Below the pieces are notes generated by a model. It made no database searches and was not told where the DNA came from. It saw only the letters and a list, made by a program, of their open reading frames with translations. Source: Robiginitomaculum sp. (GTDB lineage: Bacteria; Pseudomonadota; Alphaproteobacteria; Caulobacterales; Maricaulaceae). Taken from it: 6,805 nt of DNA. The DNA is taken from positions 81,659 to 88,463 of the forward strand of contig NVTC01000002.1 in NCBI GenBank assembly GCA_002732905.1, written 5' to 3'. The position numbers and the translations under genes were made by a program. Below, one piece after another: positions 1 to 5,419 of the stretch (position 1 is the first letter of the stretch; every line of letters starts with the position of its first letter).

Positions 1-152
1 AAATCACCCGAAAACCCGCTCAGTGTGAAGTAGGCACCAAATGAAAACACGCCTAAAATGACAAGCAAAATTATAGTGCGCGGATTAAATACGGCCCGAG
101 CGCCGCCGCTTCGTTTGCGGCCCTCTAAGGTATTTCGGATGGCTTTATTCAC
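1..152 (-). CDS. DUF4350-type membrane protein, N-terminal part (runs off window)
   Basis: The first 50 codons of a protein are read from a GTG at 152 and continue past the window edge. The GTG overlaps the TGA of the DUF4129 gene (GTGA), which implies translational coupling, and AAGGG lies about 8 nt upstream as a ribosome binding site. The start reads MNKAIRNTLEGRKRSGG, a basic cytoplasmic stretch, followed by a hydrophobic segment at about residues 28-46 (TIILLVILGVFSFGAYFTL) that should be a single membrane anchor. In alphaproteobacteria a DUF4350 protein with this layout commonly follows the DUF4129 gene in a cluster with a MoxR-type AAA ATPase and a DUF58 protein; that is family knowledge. 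The DUF4350 label is inferred from position and the N-terminal anchor, because the conserved domain is outside the window. Confidence 0.72.
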   Translation of the reverse strand, partial: MNKAIRNTLEGRKRSGGARAVFNPRTIILLVILGVFSFGAYFTLSGFSGD

Positions 153-925
153 CGCTTCGCCCTTGCAGAACGTGCCGTTTTAGACTGGGCTACATTTTCA
201 AATGCAAAAGCTTTGTAGGCAGCTTTAGACAGTTCATAATCTTCCATGCTCAAGAGGCCGCCGCCAAAGAAGCTTTTCTCCACTAATTTGCCGATTTGTG
301 AAAATACATTACGGGCTTTGGGCGATAGAATAGACAGACTGGCGATTTCCCGACTGGTTAAAGACCGTTTGACATGATGCGGGCGTTTGTCTTCGATGTC
401 TTGAATGCTGCGAAATAACAAAATGTGTACGGCTTCGGCAAATTTGCCCTGTGCGGCCAAGCTGTCTGCATCATCGATCAAAACCCGTGCGGTTTCTGCG
501 TCCGGTTGATAAGCGGGAATATCCGGTGTTTCCGCCGTCTTGTCAGCTTTTACAGTGCTGCGCCGTGTCGCTATTATGGTGTTTAAGATGAGATAAAGAA
601 TATAGACAACTGCAAGGGTGAGCAGACCGTAAAAAATCAACTGGAATATTGGCCCTAAAAACCCCAAATCGAACAATGGTTTTTTTACTGGTTTTGGTTC
701 TGGTGCTAGTTTGGCTTTATCTTGGGGGAGTTCGGTTTGGTATTCTGGCGGTATTTCGAACTTGAACTTGGGTTCTAAAACAATGGCGGTGACATCAGTT
801 TCTTGAGTGTCTAATTCTTGAGTGTTAAATTTTGGGGCGTCCAATTCTTGGGCATAAGTGGGTAGGGCAAGTGTAAAAGAGACTGTAAATACTGCTAAAA
901 TGAAAAGTCGTTTTACACCAAACAT
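149..925 (-). CDS. DUF4129 domain-containing membrane protein
   Basis: The protein has 258 residues from the ATG at 925. A GTG at 934 would add three residues, but the ATG gives a cleaner signal peptide; neither start has a clear ribosome binding site. Residues 1-25 look like a signal peptide (basic MFGVKR, hydrophobic core, cleavage after TYA). An extracytoplasmic stretch rich in Pro, Glu and Lys follows (26-90), with a five-residue repeat at 25-44 (AQELD, APKFN, TQELD, TQETD). A transmembrane helix lies at about 93-119. The C-terminal cytoplasmic domain (about 150-240) matches DUF4129: G-x-x-x-EAVHxLLxRSI, then SLTSREI, then an EKSFFGG segment and a final aromatic YKAF. The biochemical role of the family is not established; it usually sits with MoxR/DUF58 genes tied to envelope processes. 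It is coupled to the next gene by a GTGA overlap. Confidence 0.85.
   Translation of the reverse strand: MFGVKRLFILAVFTVSFTLALPTYAQELDAPKFNTQELDTQETDVTAIVLEPKFKFEIPPEYQTELPQDKAKLAPEPKPVKKPLFDLGFLGPIFQLIFYGLLTLAVVYILYLILNTIIATRRSTVKADKTAETPDIPAYQPDAETARVLIDDADSLAAQGKFAEAVHILLFRSIQDIEDKRPHHVKRSLTSREIASLSILSPKARNVFSQIGKLVEKSFFGGGLLSMEDYELSKAAYKAFAFENVAQSKTARSARAKR
794..853 (-). repeat. 15-nt periodic repeat inside the DUF4129 gene
   Basis: Just after the predicted signal peptide, 60 bp encode four pentapeptides: AQELD, APKFN, TQELD and TQETD. At DNA level GCCCAAGAATTGGAC, ACTCAAGAATTAGAC and ACTCAAGAAACTGAT are clearly related; the second unit has diverged. The tract looks like duplication by slippage in a tolerant linker. 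Confidence 0.7.
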
Positions 926-929
926 ATAA

Positions 930-944
930 CACACTGTAAGTGTG
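930..944. promoter_or_regulatory. 6-3-6 palindrome upstream of the DUF4129 start
   Basis: CACACT-GTA-AGTGTG is a perfect inverted repeat with 6-bp arms and a 3-bp centre. It lies 4 bp upstream of the ATG at 925 and overlaps the alternative GTG. It could be a repressor operator or a small mRNA hairpin over the ribosome-entry site, which might explain the absence of a visible Shine-Dalgarno sequence. Its function is inferred only. Confidence 0.4.
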
Positions 945-956
945 AATTTGCGTGAT

Positions 957-1016
957 GCAATATTAAAAGGGGCACTGTTAAAAGGTGCAATGTCAAAAAG
1001 GGCAATATCAAAATTA
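957..1016. repeat. Four tandem 15-bp imperfect repeats
   Basis: On the plus strand the units are GCAATATTAAAAGGG, GCACTGTTAAAAGGT, GCAATGTCAAAAAGG and GCAATATCAAAATTA, without gaps. They fill the spacer between the stop of the phosphoribosyltransferase (1022) and the DUF4129 start. On the minus strand each unit contains a hexamer resembling a -35 element (TTGATA, TTGACA, TTAACA, TTAATA), but no matching -10 at 16-18 bp was found. The minus-strand frame of the flanking genes stays open across the repeats. Confidence 0.85.
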
Positions 1017-1021
1017 CGGCA

Positions 1022-1585
1022 TTAAATTGTTGATTTAATGATGTCGTAGACTTCGGGGATGTTGTCGCGGATTTCCTCGCGGGTGAGCCCTTCTATTGAA
1101 TAAGGAAAATTGAGCCATTTTTCAGTTGTGTACAGGTAATAATCAGGTACGCGGTCCGTTTTATTGGCTTCGGGCTTGTAATAAGGGACGGCGACGCGAA
1201 TGTCGTGCGGTGCATTTTTCCGCGCTCGGTCCTTTAACTGGTCAATGACAGCTTTGATGGTGTTGCCAGTGTCGAATACATCGTCGACAATCAACACGGA
1301 GTCTTTGTGCCCTAAGTTTTTCAGCAGATATGACATGCCGTAAATGTCTACGGTATTACGCCGCTCAGCTATACCGTGATAGGACGATGTCCGAATTGCG
1401 ATATTGTCGGAATTGCAATCGCCGTAATAATCCAAAAATTCTTGCACGGCGATACCGATAGGTGTGCCGCCGCGCCATAGAGCAATGATGAATTTTGGTC
1501 TAAACCCGCTCTCTAAAATCTTGGCCCCTAGACGAAAACTGTCGTCGAGTAATTCTTGAGAATCGAGATATACTTTTTCAACCAT
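1022..1585 (-). CDS. Phosphoribosyltransferase family protein (purine salvage type)
   Basis: The protein has 187 residues and a type I phosphoribosyltransferase fold. These enzymes join a nucleobase to PRPP to give a nucleotide and pyrophosphate in the cytoplasm. The PRPP loop is canonical: VLIVDDVFDTGNT at residues 97-109, with two acidic residues (D101, D102) and D105, which aligns with the catalytic base of hypoxanthine-guanine enzymes. RGGTP at 38-42 is the pyrophosphate-binding loop. The C-terminal RVPDYYL...EKWLNFPYSIEG resembles the predicted phosphoribosyltransferases of COG2236. The ATG at 1585 is preferred over an in-frame TTG at 1612 because it aligns with the start of the divergent paralogue and has GGCGGA just upstream. 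It lies head-to-head with the second phosphoribosyltransferase and near a nucleoside transporter, so purine salvage is likely; the exact base is not deducible. Confidence 0.88.
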   Translation of the reverse strand: MVEKVYLDSQELLDDSFRLGAKILESGFRPKFIIALWRGGTPIGIAVQEFLDYYGDCNSDNIAIRTSSYHGIAERRNTVDIYGMSYLLKNLGHKDSVLIVDDVFDTGNTIKAVIDQLKDRARKNAPHDIRVAVPYYKPEANKTDRVPDYYLYTTEKWLNFPYSIEGLTREEIRDNIPEVYDIIKSTI

Positions 1586-1695
1586 GTTTTCCGCCGTTGT
1601 TTGTTTAGACAAGTTTCATAAAACAGATTTTTTTGCGCATCAAGGCTTTACATTCAAGGGCGGGCAAATGTATGTCTGCCTAGGAGCGAGGGAAT

Positions 1696-2274
1696 ATGGA
1701 AAAACGTTTTATTGGATCACAGGAGCTACTCGAAGACAGCTTCCGTCTAGCCGTGAAAATTTACGAAAGTGGTTTTAGGCCCGACTATATTGTCGGTATC
1801 TGGCGCGGGGGCACACCTGTCGGTATCGTTGTTCATGATTTTCTGGCCTATGTCGGTGTGAAAGCCAACCATATTTCTGTGCGTACCTCATATAAAGGCC
1901 TAGAGTTTTATGACGCCAAAGGGCCTAAGCAACAAACCCGCGTTCACAATACACGTTTCCTCGTAGACCGTGTTAATGCAGGTGATTCGTTGCTCATCGT
2001 CGACGATGTTTATTCTTCAGGGCGCAGTGTAGATGCCGTCATCAAGCGTTTGAAGCGCAAGCTTAGGCGTAATATGGCAAGCGATGTCCGTATTGCAGTG
2101 CCGTGGTACAAACCGAACCATAATCGTACCGGGCGTGTGCCGGACTATGTTTTGCACGAAAGTGAAGACTGGTTGGTTATGCCCCACGAGCTTAACGGAT
2201 TGACGCCTGAGGAGATCAAGGCGCACCGTCCTGCCGTTCATGAAATGGCTATGAAGGCTTTGGCGGCCGATTAA
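1696..2274 (+). CDS. Phosphoribosyltransferase paralogue with altered PRPP loop
   Basis: The protein has 192 residues and is clearly homologous to the divergent neighbour along its whole length: SQELL-DSFRL, ESGFRP, WRGGTP, LIVDDV, VP-YKP, RVPDY and a final GLT-EEI are shared. The start is well supported by GGAG nine bases upstream of the ATG. The PRPP loop reads LLIVDDVYSSGRS (99-111): the acidic pair D103-D104 is kept, but the aspartate that acts as base in hypoxanthine-guanine enzymes is Ser107, and the T-G-x-T end is S-G-R-S. PyrR-type proteins also lack that aspartate, so activity is not excluded, but base preference or role may differ from the paralogue. The 60-80 region, carrying the flexible loop, is also the least alike. 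It could be an enzyme with another base or a regulatory relative. It converges on the transporter gene with 15 bp between stops. Confidence 0.86.
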   Translation: MEKRFIGSQELLEDSFRLAVKIYESGFRPDYIVGIWRGGTPVGIVVHDFLAYVGVKANHISVRTSYKGLEFYDAKGPKQQTRVHNTRFLVDRVNAGDSLLIVDDVYSSGRSVDAVIKRLKRKLRRNMASDVRIAVPWYKPNHNRTGRVPDYVLHESEDWLVMPHELNGLTPEEIKAHRPAVHEMAMKALAAD

Positions 2275-2295
2275 TTTACCCTTTACCCTTTACCC
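2275..2295. repeat. Three perfect TTTACCC units between convergent stop codons
   Basis: TTTACCC occurs three times without interruption. The tract starts at the base after the TAA of the plus-strand phosphoribosyltransferase and includes the TAA and last codon of the minus-strand transporter. No hairpin terminator is visible between these two convergent genes. Confidence 0.85.
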
Positions 2296-3588
2296 AAGCG
2301 GGGTCATACCCATCAATCCTGCAATGGACAGTGCAATCCCTACCAGAGCTGCGCTTGTGAAATTGGATAAAGATCCTGCGAGCAAAGATTTCATACCCAG
2401 TTTGGATATTTCTTTCTTACGCTCCGGTATAACTGCACCCAAGCCAGCCATCAAAATGCCGACACCGACGAAATTTGCAAAGCCGCAAAGTGCCACGGTA
2501 ATGGCAACTTGGCCTTTGAGTGAAAACTCATCTATATGTTGGGTGAAGTTCAAATAGGCTAAAAACTCATTAGCAACCAATTTTTGTCCAAGGAACGGCC
2601 CAGCACTCATGACTTCGCCTGTCGGTACACCGATCAACCAAGCGATAGGTGCAAAAATATAACCAAAGACAATTTCCAGTGAAAATTCTGGATGGCCAAA
2701 CAATTTGCCAATCCCGCCGAATATACCGTTGACCAAGGCTATTACAGCCACAAAGGCTATAATCACGGCAATAACATTGAGCATGATTGTCAGACCCGTC
2801 AGGGCACCAGTTGTAGCTGCTTCAATAAGGTTAGTGGCTTTATTGGGGTCGTCTTCTGATTTTGCATCCTTGAAATTGGCAATATCAAATGGCTCTTCTG
2901 TTTCAGGGATCAATAATTTACCCATCAAGAGCCCGCCCGGTGCCGCCATGAAAGAAGCGATAATCAGGAGCTTGCCGTCGACACCCAGTGACATATACAC
3001 GACCAAAACCGTGCCAGCGATAGAAGCCATGCCGCACGACATAACGGTGAACAATTGCGAGCGGGTCATTTTCCTCAAATAGGGGAGAATAGCCAATGGC
3101 GCTTCGACCATGCCGACAAAAATACTGGCAGCGGATACAGTGGATTCGAGCCGTGAAGCACCTGTAACGAACCGGACGATGCCGCCAAGTGTTTTAATCA
3201 CCACATCCATTATACGGAGGTGAAACAAAATGGCGAATAAAGTCGCTAGGAAAATGATGATCGGAAAAACTTGGAAAGCCAAGATGGTGCCGACGCCCTG
3301 TTTACCTGCGGCAGGTGCCAATACACCTTCCATAGTGCCCCAGTTAGATAACTCGCCAAACACAAAATACATACCTTCATTAGCGAATTTGATTACATGC
3401 GTGATAGCGCCCGTGACTTTGTTGAGAACGGTCGTCCCGAACGGTATGGCCAGTGCTAGAACAGCGATAGCAAACTGCAGCGCTAAAGTGCGGCCTGCAT
3501 TTCTATAACTGATTTTGTCTCTGGCCTCAGAAAACCAAACAGCTATCCCTAAAAAAACGACAACCCCGATAATGTTTGCAATTGGCAT
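2290..3588 (-). CDS. Concentrative nucleoside transporter (CNT/NupC family)
   Basis: This 432-residue inner-membrane protein should import nucleosides by symport with sodium or protons. Hydrophobic segments run through most of the chain, and the length suits bacterial CNT proteins (about 400-420). The CNT signature G-x-K-x3-N-E-F is present as GQKLVANEF (334-342), with SFMAAPGGLL at 212-221, GMVEAPL at 159-165 and CGFANF at 368-373. The conserved acidic residues E162 and E341 and N372, which contact ribose in the Vibrio cholerae structure, are kept. However, the nucleobase-contacting Gln-Thr of the usual GQTEAPL motif is Met160-Val161, and the serine following FAN is replaced (FVG). Specificity may therefore be unusual. 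GGGGA precedes the ATG, and a sigma-70-like promoter lies just upstream. Its neighbours suggest that imported nucleosides feed base salvage. Confidence 0.93.
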   Translation of the reverse strand: MPIANIIGVVVFLGIAVWFSEARDKISYRNAGRTLALQFAIAVLALAIPFGTTVLNKVTGAITHVIKFANEGMYFVFGELSNWGTMEGVLAPAAGKQGVGTILAFQVFPIIIFLATLFAILFHLRIMDVVIKTLGGIVRFVTGASRLESTVSAASIFVGMVEAPLAILPYLRKMTRSQLFTVMSCGMASIAGTVLVVYMSLGVDGKLLIIASFMAAPGGLLMGKLLIPETEEPFDIANFKDAKSEDDPNKATNLIEAATTGALTGLTIMLNVIAVIIAFVAVIALVNGIFGGIGKLFGHPEFSLEIVFGYIFAPIAWLIGVPTGEVMSAGPFLGQKLVANEFLAYLNFTQHIDEFSLKGQVAITVALCGFANFVGVGILMAGLGAVIPERKKEISKLGMKSLLAGSLSNFTSAALVGIALSIAGLMGMTPLG

Positions 3589-3609
3589 AATATCCCCAGT
3601 CTATTTCAA

Positions 3610-3638
3610 ATTATTATTTATATAAATCATTGTGTAAA
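3610..3638 (-). promoter_or_regulatory. Sigma-70-like promoter for the nucleoside transporter
   Basis: On the minus strand TTTACA (3638-3633) and AATAAT (3615-3610) are 17 bp apart; each matches consensus at five of six bases. Transcription would start near 3603, about 15 nt before the ATG. The spacer contains a perfect 12-bp palindrome, ATTTATATAAAT (3616-3627), which could be an operator. Confidence 0.6.
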
Positions 3639-3681
3639 CTGTATGCGCGGGACAAGGGGTTTGTAAAGTCACATAAATATG

Positions 3682-3713
3682 AAAAGTGGGGGTTTCTGTT
3701 GCCAGCTACCCCC
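3682..3713 (-). terminator. 3' hairpin of the tmRNA coding piece / likely terminator
   Basis: On the minus strand GGGGG (3713-3709) pairs with CCCCC (3692-3688). The enclosed sequence has a nested CUG-GCAA-CAG hairpin with a GNRA tetraloop. It is followed by AC and a run of four T. It probably both caps the coding RNA and stops transcription; a pseudoknot using the same G and C runs is possible. Confidence 0.6.
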
Positions 3714-3769
3714 GGAGCCCGCCTAACCGTCTGAAGGGCTAGGAGTTAAAGTCGAATTTGCTTAACCGC

Positions 3770-3811
3770 TTACGCAGCTAGAGCGAACTCTTCAGTGTTG
3801 TTATCATTAGC
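3770..3811 (-). other. tmRNA tag-peptide reading frame
   Basis: From the resume codon GCT (3811) thirteen sense codons and TAA encode ANDNNTEEFALAA, giving AANDNNTEEFALAA after the alanine carried by the tmRNA. The TAGTT before the resume codon corresponds to the conserved TAGTC of E. coli. The C-terminal ALAA is the ClpXP degron, and the EEF core is shared with the Caulobacter tag AANDNFAEEFAVAA. Confidence 0.95.
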
Positions 3812-3823
3812 AACTACTGTAAT

Positions 3824-3847
3824 TGGGCATTTATCGGTACCCATCCG
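3824..3847 (-). other. tmRNA pseudoknot PK1
   Basis: CGG (3847-3845) pairs with CCG (3837-3835), and the interleaved UGGGU (3843-3839) pairs with GCCCA (3828-3824), forming an H-type pseudoknot. It ends 12 nt before the resume codon, the spacing seen in known tmRNAs. Confidence 0.75.
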
Positions 3848-3894
3848 GACGAAAGCTAACATCTTTACACGTCTGTCGATCCTATTTCGGCCCC

Positions 3895-3941
3895 ATCAGA
3901 AACGGCTCCAATATCCATAAAGGATTAAAGAGAGCCGCTTG
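3895..3941 (-). other. tmRNA intervening segment removed during maturation
   Basis: This 47-nt spacer joins the CCA end of the acceptor piece to the 5' G of the coding piece. CGGCTC and GAGCCG form a 6-bp stem with an inner ATCC/GGAT helix, so the precursor has a long hairpin here. Processing would cut at both edges, as for tRNA precursors. Confidence 0.8.
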
Positions 3942-4027
3942 TGGTGGAGCCGCCGGGTACCGCCCCCGGGTCCAGCCCGCTTATTACATGCGCGTTTATC
4001 GTCATAGTCGCACAAGGCGACAGGGCT

Positions 4028-4056
4028 TATATAAGCACTATAAGTTAATATGTGAA
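4028..4056 (-). promoter_or_regulatory. Sigma-70-like promoter for ssrA
   Basis: On the minus strand TTCACA (4056-4051) and TATATA (4033-4028) are separated by 17 bp. Transcription would begin near 4021, at the 5' hairpin of the acceptor piece. This agreement with the RNA structure supports the call. Confidence 0.6.
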
Positions 4057-4252
4057 GTGTCTTAGGCAAAAATATCCCGGCTCGGCCCGGTTAGGTTAAG
4101 GTTGGGCTATTACATGCACAGATTATTGTGCCGAAGGTTTGATTTTTCTTTACAAAATGCAGTTGTAGCGCGAGTTTAAGCTTTCAACATTTTGTGTTTT
4201 GCTGTAAGCATTTAGCGGGGGGTTTAGTTCTGGTAGTGGGAAAGAGGACAGT
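4057..4252. other. Intergenic region between ssrA promoter and the kinase-acetyltransferase gene
   Basis: No gene is seen here. It holds a GC-rich tract CCCGGCTCGGCCCGG (4076-4090) and an inverted repeat, ACAAAATG (4152-4159) with CATTTTGT (4188-4195); adjacent GTTG and CAAC can lengthen the stem with a bulge. A plus-strand promoter for the downstream genes should lie here, but I could not single out a convincing -35/-10 pair. AGAGGA precedes the ATG at 4253. Confidence 0.5.
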
Positions 4253-5392
4253 ATGCCCAATAACGATTTGGTTCAAGCAACGGTAATGCGTAGCCTTATG
4301 GCCGTAGGCTCGGGGAGTGAGGCAAAGTTCTATGCGGATATTTTTCAAAATCTAGCTCCAGAACGCTTTGCGCTGATCGTTATAGACCCGAGATGTTTAG
4401 CAAGTCCTTTGCTGGAAGCTTTTATTAGTGACCTCAAAATTTTATCTAACCTTGGTTTGACGCCGATATTAGTTATCGGTGCGCTCCATGCAGATAAGTC
4501 AAATGTACGCTTTCAAGGCCAGCGGTTATGCCAGGCTTTGGATAGAGCAAAAATCAAAATGGTTAAGCTCAACTGCGCATCCTACCAATTTATTTCTGAC
4601 GTGCGTAATCAGGCAAAGTCCGGTTATTTCGTTGTTTTGGAAATGACGGAATATAAGGTGGGTTTGGACTTGCAAAATATTGCGGATCAGCTGCAACCCG
4701 CAAAAATCGTTTTCTTACAACCTTCCGGTGGTTTCCAAATCGGCGGCAAGAGACTTGCCGTGGTGAATGTGGATAGACCTGATAATCTTCCTGCAGAAAA
4801 CGAACTCAGTAAAGGGCAATTGAAGTTTATCGAGACGGTTAAATCTATGATTGGTAAAAGCGACTATAAATGCACCTATGTAATAGTCTCGCCGCTCAAT
4901 TTGTTGTCTGAGTTATTTACGGTACGAGGCGCCGGGACTATGTTGCGGCGTGGTGCTCGTGTGAAATGCCATAAGAACTATAAATATGTGAAGAAACGTG
5001 CCCTCAAAGATGCGATTGAAACGGCCTTTGATCGCAAGCTCTTACCGGATTATTTAAGGCGACCAATTTCAAAAATTTGTTTGGAAGAAAAATTGCGCGG
5101 CGGTGCTATTGTTACGCAGCTTGCTGGCTTGCCGTATTTAAGCAAGTTTTGGGTGGCACAAGAGGCACAAGGCGAGGGGATTGCTCGCGATATTTGGCAA
5201 GTTTTACGTGAAGACACCCCCGCTTTTTTCTGGCGTTCAAGAAATAACAATCCCTTTAACAATTGGTACATGAAGATGTGCGAAGGAATGCAAGTCAGTG
5301 GGGATTGGCGGGTGTTTTGGATTGGACTAGATGCCTCTGATGTTCCTGATGCAGTGCACGCTGCAGTCAGTTCTGCAAATGACTTTAAATAA
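4253..5392 (+). CDS. Divergent acetylglutamate kinase-like / NAGS-type acetyltransferase fusion
   Basis: The 379-residue protein matches the layout of bifunctional N-acetylglutamate synthase/kinases of the Xanthomonas and Maricaulis type: an amino-acid-kinase fold (about 37-235) followed by a NAT (DUF619) domain (about 245-365). The NAT part is well kept: YLSKFWVAQEAQGEGIA (295-311) with the acetyl-CoA loop, and FFWRSRNNNPFNNWYMKMCEG (325-345). The kinase end motif survives as FTVRGAGTMLRRG (222-234). The ATP and substrate motifs do not: where such kinases have a Lys-x-Gly-Gly strand this protein has VIDPRCL (43-49), and the usual GAGPQ loop is replaced by IGALHA (75-80). It is also shorter than the usual 430-450 residues. 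I infer an acetyltransferase with a pseudokinase domain, perhaps making N-acetylglutamate for arginine synthesis or acting on another amine. AGAGGA supports the start. The carboxypeptidase gene follows after 27 bp. Confidence 0.82.
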   Translation: MPNNDLVQATVMRSLMAVGSGSEAKFYADIFQNLAPERFALIVIDPRCLASPLLEAFISDLKILSNLGLTPILVIGALHADKSNVRFQGQRLCQALDRAKIKMVKLNCASYQFISDVRNQAKSGYFVVLEMTEYKVGLDLQNIADQLQPAKIVFLQPSGGFQIGGKRLAVVNVDRPDNLPAENELSKGQLKFIETVKSMIGKSDYKCTYVIVSPLNLLSELFTVRGAGTMLRRGARVKCHKNYKYVKKRALKDAIETAFDRKLLPDYLRRPISKICLEEKLRGGAIVTQLAGLPYLSKFWVAQEAQGEGIARDIWQVLREDTPAFFWRSRNNNPFNNWYMKMCEGMQVSGDWRVFWIGLDASDVPDAVHAAVSSANDFK

Positions 5393-5419
5393 TAACAACA
5401 AAAAAAGATAAGGCCGGGA

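Larger units (their letters stand above)
3688..4021 (-). ncRNA. ssrA: Circularly permuted two-piece tmRNA
   Basis: tmRNA with SmpB rescues stalled ribosomes and adds a degradation tag. Here the gene is permuted as in alphaproteobacteria. The acceptor piece comes first (4021-3942), ending in CCACCA; a spacer of 47 nt follows; the coding piece begins with GGGGCCG (3894-3888). GGGGCCG pairs over 7 bp with CGGCTCC (3952-3946), one pair being G-U, to rebuild the acceptor stem across the two molecules. The T stem CCGGG/CCCGG encloses the noncanonical loop GGCGGTA. The GGATCGACAG segment matches the conserved D-loop region. Pseudoknot PK1 and the tag frame follow. I set the 5' end at a GTCGC/GCGAC hairpin (4021-4007) just after the promoter; both outer ends are approximate, while the piece ends at 3942 and 3894 are well supported. 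Confidence 0.95.

Noticed and set aside
957..1016. Possible CRISPR array or promoter array
   Set aside because: The 15-bp units are contiguous with no spacers, and no -10 box stands at the right distance from the TTGACA-like hexamers.
1610..1612. TTG as the start of the minus-strand phosphoribosyltransferase
   Set aside because: The extra nine residues have no counterpart in the paralogue, no ribosome binding site precedes the TTG, and the ATG at 1585 aligns with the paralogue start.
1584..1778. Plus-strand open frame spanning the divergent spacer
   Set aside because: It overlaps the starts of both phosphoribosyltransferases in another frame, and the protein shows no recognisable features.
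2275..2295. Telomere or replication end
   Set aside because: Only three units lie between ordinary chromosomal genes; the resemblance to telomere repeats is superficial.
3823..4065. Plus-strand open frame of 80 codons
   Set aside because: It lies antisense across the tmRNA gene, has no ribosome binding site, and its sequence is fully explained by the RNA structure on the other strand.
4076..4090. GC-rich tract as a terminator
   Set aside because: On the minus strand it is followed by ATATTTTT, but the tract can pair over only 3-4 bp and no minus-strand gene lies upstream to be terminated.
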